Below, in pieces: positions 37,543 to 47,976 of a stretch of 64,000 nt of DNA. The stretch spans positions 1 to 64,000 of the forward strand of contig NZ_BMQN01000004.1 of NCBI RefSeq assembly GCF_014648135.1, given 5' to 3'. Made by a program: the position numbers and the translations under genes. Numbering within the stretch: the first letter of the stretch is position 1; each line of letters opens with the position of its first letter. Below the pieces are notes generated by a model, which saw only the letters and a list, made by a program, of their open reading frames with translations, searched no databases and had not been told where the DNA came from. Source of the DNA: Deinococcus sedimenti. GTDB taxonomy: Bacteria; Deinococcota; Deinococci; Deinococcales; Deinococcaceae.

Positions 37543-38663
37543 GCGCCGGATTCTAGCGGGCGGTCTGCGCCATCAGGCGGCCCCGCGTGCACCGCGACCT
37601 TCGCCGCCAGCGTGCGGTAGAAGTCCGGCTGCAGCAGGTACGCCAGGTGATCCGACCGCACCAGCCCGGACAGCGGGAACGCCGTGTCGTGCGCGCCCGG
37701 CGCGATGCCCTGCGCGCGGAAGCTCAGCAGGTCCGTGTACGCCCACACGTTCCAGAAGTACCCCAGCCGCCCCCCCGCGTGGGGGGCGGGGTGCGGGCCG
37801 CCCAGCGTGAAGCCCAGCTCGTGGAACGCGCCCACCTGACTGCCGCACGCGCACCAGAAGTCCACCCGCACCCCCGCGCCGTCTGGATCGGCGGGCAGGA
37901 ATGCGTGCAGCGCGTCGAAGATCAGCTGCCCGCCCATCGAGTGCGTCAGGACCACCAGCGGCTCACCCGGGTGCGTGCGGGCCGCGTGCGCCGCGCGCAG
38001 TCCGGCCAGGACCCGCTGCGGGATCGGCCCTGGGTGCTCGGGCGTGCCGCGCCCGTTCAGATACGCCAGCACGTCCCCCAGGAACAGCGGCACGAACGCC
38101 TCCAGCGGGCGGCGGACCTCCTGCAGGGCGCGTTTCACGTTCCGCCGCCGCGCCCGCATCAGCCCCGGCGGGAGGTGCGGTTCCAGCCGCCGCGTCCGGA
38201 TGGGCAGGCGTGCCTGCGCCGCCGCGTCCAGCACGTCCCAGCGTTCGGCGGGCGGCAGGTCCGCCAGCAGCGCCCGCACGGTCCCGTCCCGCGCGGCCCC
38301 CCACGCGGCGTGGATCACGCCCGGCCACTCGGACACCGGATGCGCGGCACGCAGGCGGCGTTCCAGCACCTCGCCCAGCGCGTCCCCGTCCAGCGCCAGC
38401 GGGTCGGGTTCCGGGGCGACCTCCCGCTCGCGCGCCGCGCGGAACTGCCCGCCCTGCGTGAAGTGCGCGCCCAGGTCCCCCCAGTACACCCGCTCGACGT
38501 GCACTGCGTCCGGCGCGTCTGGGTTCAGGCCAGGCGCCACGTGCTCGCGCAGCAGGCGCTGCACGCCCGGCCAGTCCACGCCCCGCGTCGCGCGGTGCAG
38601 GTCCTCCCAGCCCAGGTCGCCCTCCTCGCGGACGGCCACGCCATGCACGAACAGAACCGGCAT
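37539..38663 (-). CDS. Putative alpha/beta-hydrolase-type protein
   Basis: The 374-residue protein starts MPVLFVHGVAVREEG, like the oxyanion strand of alpha/beta hydrolases, and has VLTHSMGGQL, a nucleophile elbow (about Ser240) with Thr-His before the Ser. A basic, Arg-rich stretch (about residues 150-190) lies between them. A late His (SDHLAYLL) could complete a triad. I do not recognise the exact family; it may be a lipase-like or an inactive scaffold. It is coupled by GTGA to the PabB-PabA gene. Confidence 0.7.
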   Translation of the reverse strand: MPVLFVHGVAVREEGDLGWEDLHRATRGVDWPGVQRLLREHVAPGLNPDAPDAVHVERVYWGDLGAHFTQGGQFRAAREREVAPEPDPLALDGDALGEVLERRLRAAHPVSEWPGVIHAAWGAARDGTVRALLADLPPAERWDVLDAAAQARLPIRTRRLEPHLPPGLMRARRRNVKRALQEVRRPLEAFVPLFLGDVLAYLNGRGTPEHPGPIPQRVLAGLRAAHAARTHPGEPLVVLTHSMGGQLIFDALHAFLPADPDGAGVRVDFWCACGSQVGAFHELGFTLGGPHPAPHAGGRLGYFWNVWAYTDLLSFRAQGIAPGAHDTAFPLSGLVRSDHLAYLLQPDFYRTLAAKVAVHAGPPDGADRPLESGA

Positions 38664-38687
38664 ATGCCGCCCATCTTAAGCCCGGGG

Positions 38688-39461
38688 TCAGAACTTCTGG
38701 ATGTACGTCTTCCACCCGTCGAACGACCGCAGGACTGGGCCGCTCTTCACGCGGATCTGCGCGATCTTGTCCATGGTGGGCTGGGGACGCCCGCTCAGCT
38801 TGAAGGCCCGGCGGATCATCGCGGCGAACTCCGCCTCGTTGCCCGCTGACAGCACCCATTCCTTCCCGGCTTCCAGGATGTCGGTGTAGTTGGCGCCGGT
38901 CTTCACGATCTGCGCCTGCCAGTACGCCGTGTCCCCGCCCGACGGCGCCCGGCCCAGGCTGTCCAGGTACGCCCGTTCGATCAGCGCCGCCCGGACGCTG
39001 CCCACCTGCGCGTCCTGCAGGTAAGTCCGCGTGAACTCCACGAGGCTCAGGAACGTGCTGTCCGGCTGCTGGCTCAGTTTCGTCAGCAGTTTGAAGAACG
39101 GGTTGTTCGGGCTGAGTCGCACCCCCATGGACGTCTGCGTGACGCGCGTGACCACCTCCGCCAGCTGCGCCGAGCTGCCGTGCAACTGAGCCGTGAGGGC
39201 CGCGCGCAGCTGCGTCTCCTGCGCGCCGCTCAGGCCGTCGTCCCGGAAGCCCTTCTGCGCCCAGGCGCTCCGCTCCTGAAGGGTCGAGCCTCGCCCGAAC
39301 ACCTCGCGGTACGCGGCGTCCACCTGCCTGTTCGTGGCGAGCGTTCCCTCAGTCTCGATGCCACAGACGATCAGAAAGCAGTCGGCGTGCGCGGGCGCGG
39401 CGGTCAGCGGAGCGAGCAGCGCCAGAGTCAGCAGCGCGCGGCGGACAGAGGTGGTGGTCAT
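38688..39461 (-). CDS. Secreted DUF4214-like protein
   Basis: The 257-residue protein has a signal peptide (MTTTSVRRALLTLALL to AHA, about residue 25). The mature part is helical with AAYREVFGRGSTLQERSAWAQ and, later, RAYLDSLGRAPSGGDTAYWQAQI, which resemble two DUF4214-type repeats (Y-x-x-x-L-G-R-x-P-x-x-x-x-x-Y-W). Two cysteines (DCFLIVC) are at the mature N-terminus. DUF4214 occurs in S-layer and extracellular proteins; function is unknown. TACGCT 7 nt before the ATG marks a leaderless promoter. Confidence 0.75.
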   Translation of the reverse strand: MTTTSVRRALLTLALLAPLTAAPAHADCFLIVCGIETEGTLATNRQVDAAYREVFGRGSTLQERSAWAQKGFRDDGLSGAQETQLRAALTAQLHGSSAQLAEVVTRVTQTSMGVRLSPNNPFFKLLTKLSQQPDSTFLSLVEFTRTYLQDAQVGSVRAALIERAYLDSLGRAPSGGDTAYWQAQIVKTGANYTDILEAGKEWVLSAGNEAEFAAMIRRAFKLSGRPQPTMDKIAQIRVKSGPVLRSFDGWKTYIQKF

Positions 39462-39468
39462 GCCCGGC

Positions 39469-39474
39469 AGCGTA
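39469..39474 (-). promoter_or_regulatory. Leaderless -10 box of the DUF4214-like gene
   Basis: TACGCT on the minus strand, 7 nt before the ATG at 39461. Confidence 0.5.
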
Positions 39475-39508
39475 GACAGGCGGGCGTTGCAGCGGCGTTG
39501 CAGGCCGC

Positions 39509-40003
39509 TCAGTCCAGGGGCAGTGTCATCACCCACTGCGGCCCGATACGGCCCTCGCGGGTGGCAGTCACCTGAAAGCCCGCCTTCTCGTACACCCGCC
39601 GCGCGAGGGGGTTGCGCTGGTTCACGACCAGGATCACCCGCCGCGCCTGCGGGTACAGCGCCCGCACGAGTCCCGGCAGGGCCTGCATGGCGGCCGTGCC
39701 CACGCCGCGCCCCTGCTGCGCCGCGTCCACGCTCAGGGACGACAGGGCCACCGCGTCCGGGTCGGGGGCCGTCAGGTACCGGTCGCGGTGCTCCCCGACC
39801 GCCAGTACGAAGGCTCCTGCGACCTCGCCCCCGCGTAGCACCGTGATCAGCTGCCGCTGCGGGTCGCCCGGCACGCTGTTCAGCAGCTCGGCCGGGTGGG
39901 TGGTGAAGTCGGCCTGCGCGGCGGGGAGGGTCAATGCGCGCAGGGCGGCGGCGTGATCCGGCTGGACGGGCTGGAGGGTGACCGGCATGCCCGAGTCTGC
40001 CAT
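39509..40003 (-). CDS. GNAT-family N-acetyltransferase
   Basis: The protein (164 residues from ATG 40003, 159 from ATG 39988) has VALSSLSVDAAQQGRGVGTAAMQAL, the acetyl-CoA loop with Q-x-G-x-G/T, and a closing NPLARRVYEKAGFQVTAT. The N-terminus LQPVQPDHAAALRALTLP is usual for a single-domain GNAT. The substrate is unknown. The two starts cannot be separated, as neither has a clear leaderless box. It diverges from the rrf2 gene. Confidence 0.85.
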   Translation of the reverse strand: MADSGMPVTLQPVQPDHAAALRALTLPAAQADFTTHPAELLNSVPGDPQRQLITVLRGGEVAGAFVLAVGEHRDRYLTAPDPDAVALSSLSVDAAQQGRGVGTAAMQALPGLVRALYPQARRVILVVNQRNPLARRVYEKAGFQVTATREGRIGPQWVMTLPLD

Positions 40004-40086
40004 GCCTGTGGAAAACCCGGTTCCATCTGCTGGGAATGCTTCGCAATAACTCCCGAATCCCTTACACTCCGCCCGGAATTGCAGGG

Positions 40087-40092
40087 TAGAAT
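40087..40092 (+). promoter_or_regulatory. Leaderless -10 box of the Rrf2-family gene
   Basis: TAGAAT (5 of 6 to TATAAT) is followed by 7 nt and ATG 40100. This supports MWVSTKAQ as the N-terminus; the upstream ATG at 40091 lies inside the box. Confidence 0.6.
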
Positions 40093-40099
40093 GCCGGTC

Positions 40100-40558
<459 letters not shown>

Positions 40559-40567
40559 TCGTTGACC

Positions 40568-40607
40568 GTCGATGGTTGATGGAACCGCGCGTCCATCGAC
40601 CATCGAC
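40568..40607 (+). repeat. Palindromic repeat before pyrD, related to 8773-8823
   Basis: GTCGATGGTTGATGG (40568-40582) pairs with CCATCGACCATCGAC (40593-40607) with one G-T wobble. The arm shares GATGGTTGATGGAA with the hairpin between metY and the TM2 gene. It can end rrf2 transcription and partly overlaps the pyrD promoter. Confidence 0.5.
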
Positions 40608-40621
40608 TTTTCACCATCCAC

Positions 40622-40627
40622 TATCCT
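40622..40627 (+). promoter_or_regulatory. Leaderless -10 box of pyrD
   Basis: TATCCT is followed by 7 nt and a GTG at 40635. This decides the pyrD start against longer frames that run through the palindrome. Confidence 0.55.
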
Positions 40628-40634
40628 GAAGGTC

Positions 40635-41720
40635 GTGTACCGTTCGCTGATCAAGCCGCTGCTGTTCCGCCTGGACGCGGAGGACGCCCACCACCTCACG
40701 ATCGGCCTGATGGACGCCGCGTCCCGCGTGCCCGCCTGGCCGGCCCTGGCGCGGCGCGTGACGGCGCCCGCGTCCCCCATGCTGGAGCAGACCGTCTGGG
40801 GTCAGCGGTTCGCGTCCCCGGTGGGCCTCGCGGCGGGCTTGGACAAGAACGGCGTGGCCGTCCCCGCGTTCACCGCGCTGGGCTTCGGCTTCCTGGAGGT
40901 CGGGACCGTCACGCCCCTGCCGCAGCCCGGCAACGACCGCCCGCGCCTGTTCCGCCTGCCCCAGGACGGCGCGCTGATTAACCGCATGGGCTTCAACAAC
41001 GCCGGGATGACCGACCTGCACGCCCACCTGGGTGCGCTGGGCGCGCGACCCGCGCCGGTCTGGGTGAACATCGGGAAGAACAAGGTCACTGCGAACGAGG
41101 ACGCCGCGCAGGACTACCGACGCTGCGTCGCCGCGCTGCAGGACGTCGCGGACGCGTTCGTCGTGAACGTCAGCAGCCCCAACACGCCCGGCCTGCGCGC
41201 ATTGCAGGGCGCCGACGACCTGGGCGCCCTGGTGCGCGAGGTGATGCAGGAAGTCGAGGCGCAGCGGGTGCGTACCCTCAAGGCCCCGCCGGTCCTCGTG
41301 AAACTCGCCCCGGACCTGCACCCCGCCGACTTCGAGGCCAGCGTGGACGCCGCCGTCACCGCAGGCGCGTCGGGCCTGATCATCAGCAACACCACCCTCT
41401 CCCGCGACGGGCTGACCCACCCCAACCAGAAGGAGGCGGGCGGCCTGAGCGGACGGCCCCTCACGCGCCGCGCCAACGAACTCGTGCGGGCCGCGTACCG
41501 GCAGACCGGCGGGCGCGTCCCCATCGTCGGCGTGGGCGGCATCTTCAGCGCGCAGGACGCTTACGACCGCATCCGCGCCGGGGCCACCCTGACCGAGGTG
41601 TACTCCGCCCTGATCTTCGAGGGTCCCGGCCTCGTCCGCGACCTGAACAGCGGCCTCGCCCGCCTGCTGGCCCGCGACGGCTTCACGCACGTCCGCGAGG
41701 CCGTCGGCACCGCCACCTGA
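40635..41720 (+). CDS. pyrD: Dihydroorotate dehydrogenase, class 2
   Basis: PyrD oxidises dihydroorotate to orotate in pyrimidine synthesis and passes electrons to quinone at the membrane. The 361-residue protein begins VYRSLIKPLLFRLDAEDAHH, the quinone-site helical pair typical of class 2, then SPVGLAAGLDKNG and INRMGFNNAGM (FMN), NVSSPNTPGLR (catalytic Ser region) and IVGVGGIFSAQDAY (phosphate). All key residues are present. The GTG start is fixed by the leaderless box. It is a single gene. Confidence 0.94.
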   Translation: MYRSLIKPLLFRLDAEDAHHLTIGLMDAASRVPAWPALARRVTAPASPMLEQTVWGQRFASPVGLAAGLDKNGVAVPAFTALGFGFLEVGTVTPLPQPGNDRPRLFRLPQDGALINRMGFNNAGMTDLHAHLGALGARPAPVWVNIGKNKVTANEDAAQDYRRCVAALQDVADAFVVNVSSPNTPGLRALQGADDLGALVREVMQEVEAQRVRTLKAPPVLVKLAPDLHPADFEASVDAAVTAGASGLIISNTTLSRDGLTHPNQKEAGGLSGRPLTRRANELVRAAYRQTGGRVPIVGVGGIFSAQDAYDRIRAGATLTEVYSALIFEGPGLVRDLNSGLARLLARDGFTHVREAVGTAT

Positions 41721-41763
41721 ACACAGCAGGGCAGAGGGGGAATCCTCTGCCCCTTCACGTGGG

Positions 41764-42084
41764 TCAGTGGCCGCTGGTGGCCTTCAGGCCGATGATGGAC
41801 ACGATCATCAGGATCATGAACGCCACGCGGGCGGGCGTGACGCTCTCGTGGAACAGCACGATGCCCAGGATGGCCGCGCCGACCGCGCCGATACCGACCC
41901 ACACGCCGTACGCGGTGCCGATGGGCAGGGTCTTGGCGGCGAGGCCCAGCAGCCCCATGCTGGCGATCATGCTCAGCAGGGTCAGGGCGGTGGGGACAGG
42001 GCGGGTGAAGCCCTCGGTGTACTTCAGGCCGATGGCCCAGCCGACTTCGAGCAGTCCGGCGATGATGAGCAGAGTCCATGCCAT
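41764..42084 (-). CDS. gdx: SMR-family guanidinium exporter (Gdx/SugE)
   Basis: The 106-residue protein has four membrane helices and SMR motifs: AGLLEVGWAIGLKYTEGFT with the central Glu (E13 type) and the Gdx/SugE-like W and K-Y-T, then AYGVWVGIGAVGAAILG and GLKATSGH at the end. Gdx proteins export guanidinium in exchange for protons. A guanidine-III riboswitch directly upstream makes this assignment strong. ATG 42084 is used because GGAGG (42097-42093) is 8 nt upstream; a GTG three codons earlier overlaps the SD. Confidence 0.93.
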   Translation of the reverse strand: MAWTLLIIAGLLEVGWAIGLKYTEGFTRPVPTALTLLSMIASMGLLGLAAKTLPIGTAYGVWVGIGAVGAAILGIVLFHESVTPARVAFMILMIVSIIGLKATSGH

Positions 42085-42101
42085 ACGGGACACCTCCAGT
42101 G

Positions 42102-42146
<45 letters not shown>

Positions 42147-42216
42147 AGTTCAGCCCCTGAGGGGCGACTGAAATCCAGTGTAGCGGAGCGGTGTAAGCAC
42201 CCGCTGAGCAGAGGAT

Positions 42217-42242
42217 GGAGGCCGGGCGATCACCCGGCCTCC
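42217..42242. terminator. Strong hairpin at the 3' end of the liv operon
   Basis: GGAGGCCGGG (42217-42226) pairs with CCCGGCCTCC (42233-42242), a perfect 10-bp stem with a 6-nt loop, right after the livF stop. There is no T-run. It should end the liv transcript and insulate the gdx riboswitch. Confidence 0.65.
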
Positions 42243-42258
42243 ACGCCTGCGTCGCTGG

Positions 42259-42958
<700 letters not shown>

Positions 42959-42966
<8 letters not shown>

Positions 42967-43774
42967 GCGCGGCCTCCCCGCCCTGGGTGGACTGTCCGTC
43001 CTGGCCCATCTGCCCGCCGTGCGCGTGCGAGCCCAGGTACGCCTCGATCACGGCCGGGTCGCGGCTGACCTGCGCGGGATTGCCCTGCGCGATCAGCTGC
43101 CCGTGGTGCAGCACCAGGATGTGATCCGCGAGGCCCATCACGAGGCTCATCTTGTGCTCGACCAGCGTGACGGTCAGGCCGCCCGCGACCAGTTCGCGGA
43201 TCAGGGTCATGAGGTTCACGGTCTCCTCGGGGTTCATCCCGGCGGCCGGTTCGTCCAGCAGCAGCAGTTTCGGTTCGCTGGCCAGCGCCATGGCGATCCC
43301 GACGCGTTTCTGGCCTTCCTGCGTCAGGGCTCCGGCGGGCAGGTGCGCCTGCCGGGAGAGTCCCACGCGGTCCAGGGCGCGCATGGCGCCGTCGCGGCTG
43401 CCCTGCACGTCGCGCCGCTCGCGGGGGGTGCGCAGCAGCGCGTCGAGCAGTCCGGCGCGCGTGCGGACCCGGTGGCCGATCATGGCGTTGTCCAGTACGC
43501 TCAGTTCGCGGTAGATGGTGGTCGTCTGGAAGGTGCGGGCCACGCCGCGCGCGACGACCTCGTGGGTGGGCAGGCGCGTCAGGTTCTCGCCCTGGAAGCG
43601 GACGGTGCCCGTGGTGGGGCGGTAGAAGCCGCTGATCAGGTTGAAGAACGTGCTCTTGCCCGCTCCGTTCGGCCCGATGATCGCGGTGATCTGCCCGGCG
43701 GGGACGGTGGCGGTCACGTCCCGCACGGCGTGCAGTCCGCCGAAGCGGATGCCGAGGTTCTCGACTTCAAGCAC
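42959..43774 (-). CDS. livG: Branched-chain amino-acid ABC transporter ATPase LivG
   Basis: The 271-residue ATPase has Walker [31 protein letters not shown], the signature segment [17 protein letters not shown] (a variant of LSGGQ with TQEG) and Walker [15 protein letters not shown]. The closing EAYLGSHAH fits LivG, and is followed by a Gly/Gln-rich tail. The GTG at 43774 is used because the protein then begins at [13 protein letters not shown]; it overlaps livM by 8 nt. Confidence 0.94.
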
Positions 43775-44744
43775 CGCTGACCTCCTTGGGTTTCGCCGCG
43801 CGGGCGGGTCGGGCGGCACGCAGCCGCGCCCACAGGCCCGCCAGGCCGTGCGGGGCGTACATGACGAGCAGCACCAGCAGCGGCCCGAACACCAGGTACT
43901 GGTAGTCCTGCAGTCCCTTGAGGGTCTGCGTGAGGCTGTAGATCAGTGCGGTGCCCAGCAGCGGTCCCGCCAGCGTGCCCAGGCCCCCGACGAGCAGGTA
44001 CAGCAGCACCGTGAAGGTCGTGGTCGGGCCGGTCACGGCGGAGCCGAGGAAACCCACGTACGTGGCGTACAGGCCGCCGGCCAGTCCGGCCAGTGCCGTG
44101 GAGAGCATCATGGCGCGCAGCTTGTGCGTGTACACGTTGACGCCCGCGCTGCGTGCGAGGTCCTCGCCGCCGCGGATGGCGAGCAGGGACAGCCCGAAGG
44201 TGCTCGCGCGGGTGCGCGCCACGATCAGCACGGTCAGCGCCAGGGTCAGCAGGGCCAGCAGGTAGAAGCCCCCGGACAGTTTCAGGCCGATGGCCCGTGA
44301 GGCCTCCTCCAGCCCGGCGGGGGCGGGAACGCCGTTCAGGCCGTCGTTCCCGCCGGTCAGGTCGTCCCACTTGTTGATGACCAGCGTGATGATCACGCCG
44401 ACGCCCAGCGTGAAGATGGAGAAGGCGTCCCCGCGCGTGCGGAACGCCACCAGCCCCAGCAGCAGCCCCGCCACGGCGGACAGGGCGATCCCGGCGGGCC
44501 ACGCCAGCCAGAAACTCCACCCGGCCTTCAGGGTCAGGATGCCGGTCGTGTACGCCCCGATCCCGAAGAAGCCCGCGTGCGCCAGCGGCAGCAGGCCGGT
44601 GTACCCCAGCATGACGTTCAGGCCGTACGCCAGCACGGCCCACAGCATGATGTTCACGCCGACGTCCAGCAGGTACCCGCTGGGCTGCAGGAACGGCACG
44701 GCGGCCGCCAGCACGAACAGCGCGGGCCAGATTAGGCGGTTCAC
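43767..44744 (-). CDS. livM: Branched-chain amino-acid ABC permease LivM
   Basis: The 325-residue permease has about nine membrane helices and the LivM signatures [19 protein letters not shown], the cytoplasmic EAA-like loop [22 protein letters not shown] and [15 protein letters not shown]. It has a basic C-terminal tail after the last helix. It pairs with LivH as the membrane core. Its end overlaps livG by 8 nt and its start overlaps livH by 4 nt. Confidence 0.95.
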   Translation of the reverse strand: MNRLIWPALFVLAAAVPFLQPSGYLLDVGVNIMLWAVLAYGLNVMLGYTGLLPLAHAGFFGIGAYTTGILTLKAGWSFWLAWPAGIALSAVAGLLLGLVAFRTRGDAFSIFTLGVGVIITLVINKWDDLTGGNDGLNGVPAPAGLEEASRAIGLKLSGGFYLLALLTLALTVLIVARTRASTFGLSLLAIRGGEDLARSAGVNVYTHKLRAMMLSTALAGLAGGLYATYVGFLGSAVTGPTTTFTVLLYLLVGGLGTLAGPLLGTALIYSLTQTLKGLQDYQYLVFGPLLVLLVMYAPHGLAGLWARLRAARPARAAKPKEVSGA

Positions 44745-45613
44745 GTGCCCTTCCTGAACAGCCCCTGCGGGCGCAGCGCGAGCACGATGACCAGCATCGC
44801 GAAGCCGATCACGTCCGCGAAGTCCAGGCTGATGTAGAAGCCGCCGAACACCTCCGTGAACGCCAGCAGGAACGCGCCCACGATCGCGCCGGGCACGCTG
44901 CCCATGCCGCCCAGGATGATGATCGCGAACACCTTCAGGTTCATGACCTCACCCATGCTGGGCGTCACCGCGTTGATCGGCGCGATCAGGCTCGCCGCGA
45001 CCGCCGCGAGCGCCCCGCTGAGCGCGAAGGTCAGCATCCCGACCCGGTTGGTGTCGATGCCGACCAGCCGCGCGCCCTCGCGGTTCTGACTCATCGCCTC
45101 GATGGTCGCGCCGGTCAGGGTACGTTTCAGGAAGTAGTTCAGGCCCAGCATGACCAGCACGCTCGCCGCGATGATCAGCAGGCGCTGCCACGTCAGCGTC
45201 ACGCCGCCGAGACTCACGATGCCGGGCAGCGGCTCGGCGATCTGCTTGAAGTCCGGCCCGAACACCAGCGGGTGCGAGATCAGCGCCTCCAGAAAGAACA
45301 GCACCCCGATCGCCGCGATCATGGGGTGCACGTGCGGCGCGTTGCGCAGCGGGTGGAAGATCACGCGCTCCAGCAGCGCGGCCAGCAGCGCCACGCCCAG
45401 CGCCGAGAGAATCAGCGCGGGCACGTACCCCACCTTCAGGCTGGTCAGCGCGGCGTACGTGAGGTATGCGCCCAGCATGTACAGGCCCCCATGCGCGAAA
45501 TTCGGGACGCGCATCACGCCGTACACCAGCGTCAGTCCCAGCGCCACCAGGGCGTACACGCCCCCCAGCGCCAGCGCGTTGAACAGTTGTTGCAGCACCG
45601 TCGACAAACCCAT
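44741..45613 (-). CDS. livH: Branched-chain amino-acid ABC permease LivH
   Basis: The 290-residue permease has about eight helices and LivH features: [25 protein letters not shown] at the N-terminus, [14 protein letters not shown], the loop [18 protein letters not shown], and [17 protein letters not shown]. The ATG at 45613 gives the normal N-terminus; upstream codons in the open frame do not fit. The gap to livJ is 86 nt and carries the CGCCGGGCG-type dyad, which may partly reduce expression of the permeases against the binding protein. Confidence 0.95.
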   Translation of the reverse strand: MGLSTVLQQLFNALALGGVYALVALGLTLVYGVMRVPNFAHGGLYMLGAYLTYAALTSLKVGYVPALILSALGVALLAALLERVIFHPLRNAPHVHPMIAAIGVLFFLEALISHPLVFGPDFKQIAEPLPGIVSLGGVTLTWQRLLIIAASVLVMLGLNYFLKRTLTGATIEAMSQNREGARLVGIDTNRVGMLTFALSGALAAVAASLIAPINAVTPSMGEVMNLKVFAIIILGGMGSVPGAIVGAFLLAFTEVFGGFYISLDFADVIGFAMLVIVLALRPQGLFRKGT

Positions 45614-45699
45614 TCCCCCCCGTGTGAAGCGGCGCGCCGGGCACACATTCGCCCGGCGCGCACGATCATTGACTCCGTTCCGTCACCAGCGTCAGCCGC

Positions 45700-46836
45700 T
45701 TACTTGAAGGTCTTGATCAGGCGCAGGCGTGTGTACTGGCCGCCCTTCACGCTGGCCACCAGGAACTGTGCGTCCACGTGGCCGCGGTCGGTCACGCCGA
45801 ACAGCTTGAAGACCGTCTTGTTCTGCGGCAGGGCCTTCGCGGCGGCGTTCAGCTGCGCGCGGATCGCGACCGGATCGTCGGTCGTCCCGGCGAGTTCCAT
45901 GGCCTTGGCGATGATGTTCATGCCCATGTAGTTCAGCGCGGCCTCGCTGGTGGGGATCTTCTTGTACAGGCGCTGGTACAGCGTCACGAACACCTGCGTG
46001 CCGGGGAACTCCTTGGTGGGCAGCACGCCCACGCTGCCGTCCAGGTAGTTGCGCGGGATGACCTGGTCCATCTGTTCGAACTTCGCCTGGTCCATCACGA
46101 TGAACCCGCCCTTGAAGCCCTGTTCGCGCGCGGCCTTCACGACCAGCGCGGTGGGCTGGCTGGGGCCGCCGATGAACAGCACGTCGGGTTTCTCCGCCAG
46201 GGCCTTCGTGACGGCGCTGGAGTAGTCGACGGTGGTGTTGTAGTCCACGCCGTTGTTCGACAGGACGGTGCCGCCCTGTTTCTTCCACTCGTCGCTGATC
46301 GCGTCGGTCCACTGCTTGCCGTACGCGCTGGTCGTGCCGATCAGGCCCAGGCGCTTACCGAACGCTTTCATCTGCGTGGCCGCGAAGGGCTGCAGGTAGT
46401 TGTCGTAGCGGGGCGGGAGCATGAACGTCAGCGGGTTGCGGCTCTCGAGGATCTTCGGTTCGCTGGAGTACGCCACCAGCAGGAATTCAGGGTCGCGGTT
46501 GGTGAGGGGCTGCACGGTGAGGATGCCCCCGGCGTGCGGCACGAAGACGATGTCGATGCCCTGACTGGTCAGGCGTTTGACGTTCGTGGCGGTCTCGTTC
46601 GGCAGGTAGCGGTCATCCAGCGCGACCAGCTTGAACGTGACCTTCTCGCCCTTGACGGTCACGCCCGAGCGGTTCAGTTCGGCGATGGCCATGTCGATGC
46701 CGCTCTGGACATCCTTGCCGTAGAAGGCCGCGCCGCCCGACAGGGGGCCGGAGTAGCCGATGCTGACGACCTTGTCGGCCAGCGCGGAGCTGCCCGCCAG
46801 GGCGAGCAGGGTGGGGAAGAGGAACCGTTTCTTCAT
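45700..46836 (-). CDS. livJ: Branched-chain amino-acid ABC substrate-binding protein
   Basis: The 378-residue protein has a signal peptide ([20 protein letters not shown], cut before DK) and the periplasmic-binding-protein type I fold: [43 protein letters not shown] and [17 protein letters not shown]. It captures a branched-chain or related amino acid; the exact ligand is unknown. ATG 46836 has GGAGGT upstream. A palindrome TGAACACAGTTCA (46886-46898) and a TTGACA (46944-46939) lie ahead and may be the operator and promoter. The 46837-47105 stretch holds no other gene. Confidence 0.92.
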   Translation of the reverse strand: MKKRFLFPTLLALAGSSALADKVVSIGYSGPLSGGAAFYGKDVQSGIDMAIAELNRSGVTVKGEKVTFKLVALDDRYLPNETATNVKRLTSQGIDIVFVPHAGGILTVQPLTNRDPEFLLVAYSSEPKILESRNPLTFMLPPRYDNYLQPFAATQMKAFGKRLGLIGTTSAYGKQWTDAISDEWKKQGGTVLSNNGVDYNTTVDYSSAVTKALAEKPDVLFIGGPSQPTALVVKAAREQGFKGGFIVMDQAKFEQMDQVIPRNYLDGSVGVLPTKEFPGTQVFVTLYQRLYKKIPTSEAALNYMGMNIIAKAMELAGTTDDPVAIRAQLNAAAKALPQNKTVFKLFGVTDRGHVDAQFLVASVKGGQYTRLRLIKTFK

Positions 46837-47105
46837 ACGACCTCCCGCAAATTCAGCGCGCCCAGGCCCGGTGCCGGTGACTCGCTGAACACAGTTCAAG
46901 TTGTGCGTGCCGCTCATGGTCGCACGCCCCCCAGGGGGTGTCAATCGCCTTTGGCACACATCGGCCCCGCAGACCCCCCAACAGGTGGCAGCCTCGGCGG
47001 CCAGCCGACCTGCCGCGTGCAAAGTCATCACCTGCTCCCGTCGCGGCGCTGCCAGGTCCGCAGCCAGCGCCGGCCACGCGCACTCACCGGCGAGCCAGCC
47101 ACAAC

Positions 47106-47130
47106 GAAAAACCCCCTCCGGGGAGGGGGT
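47106..47130 (-). terminator. Terminator after tRNA-Asn
   Basis: On the minus strand ACCCCCTCC and GGAGGGGGT pair perfectly around a 2-nt centre and are followed by five T residues. Confidence 0.85.
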
Positions 47131-47134
47131 CCTG

Positions 47135-47216
<82 letters not shown>

Positions 47217-47302
47217 TGCTGTGGCGGCCGTTTCCGGCGCGAGAGGGATAGTAGCACGGCCCCCCGGACCATGCAAGTCCTGCGGGGGGCCGCGGCCGGA
47301 AC

Positions 47303-47806
47303 CTAGTCGCCCGCGAGGGGCACCCCGGTGGCCGGTTGCACGCGTGGCGGCGTGAGGGGCCGCGCGTACCAGCTCATGACCGGCCGGGCGTCCATCGTGA
47401 AGGTGTAGCCCAGCCGCTCCCAGAAGCGCGCGCCACGGGGGTTCTCGCCCAGCACGCTGGCCAGGATGCGGGCCGTGCCGACCGGCGCGCGGGATTCCAG
47501 GTGACGCACGACCTGTTCACCCAGGCCCTGCGACTGACGGTCCTCGCGGATCAGCAGGAGGTTGATGGTCAGGTCCCCGGGCTCGGGATAGTCGTGCTTG
47601 CAGTCCAGACTGCCGAACAGCTCCCCGCGGTCGTCGTACAGCAGTTCCAGTCGGCGCCGGGGGTCGAGAAGGGCGATTTCTACGTCACGTTCGACGTCTT
47701 TCTGATGGGGAACCCGGGTGCCCAGCAGGGCGAAGTACCCGGGTGCGGCCTGATACAGCTGGTGGAGCAGCGGCGCGTGGTGCAGCGCCAGCGGCGTAAC
47801 ATTCAA
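47303..47806 (-). CDS. GNAT-family N-acetyltransferase, TTG start
   Basis: The 167-residue protein has a GNAT fold: LALHHAPLLHQLYQ at the start, LTINLLLIREDRQSQGLGEQVV (acetyl-CoA loop R-x-x-Q-G-x-G) and ARFWERLGYTF at the end. The frame is open to an ATG at 47881, but a TTG at 47806 is preferred because GGGGGAGG lies about 7 nt upstream and the domain starts there. The substrate is unknown. It diverges from the dus operon. Confidence 0.82.
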   Translation of the reverse strand: MNVTPLALHHAPLLHQLYQAAPGYFALLGTRVPHQKDVERDVEIALLDPRRRLELLYDDRGELFGSLDCKHDYPEPGDLTINLLLIREDRQSQGLGEQVVRHLESRAPVGTARILASVLGENPRGARFWERLGYTFTMDARPVMSWYARPLTPPRVQPATGVPLAGD

Positions 47807-47964
47807 GTGAAGAGCCTCCCCCGTCCGGCGAAGGTGGGCGAGCAGCAAAGGGACGCAGGTTGCCGGACTGGCCCTGAGCATACCTGCTGACGGGGTCAGC
47901 TGCCATGGACTTTCCGACCCGCGAATTCAGGCGCACTTCACGCTGTGGGGAGAGGCCGGTGGGA

Positions 47965-47970
47965 TACCCT
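47965..47970 (+). promoter_or_regulatory. Leaderless -10 box of the dus operon
   Basis: TACCCT is followed by 6 nt and ATG 47977, deciding the start (MSGSGF) against the longer frame from 47905. Confidence 0.5.
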
Positions 47971-47976
47971 GACGGG

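Noticed and set aside
46837..47105. Small gene in the gap between livJ and tRNA-Asn
   Set aside because: Short open frames here have no SD or leaderless box and no protein-like composition; the stretch is best read as the liv promoter region.
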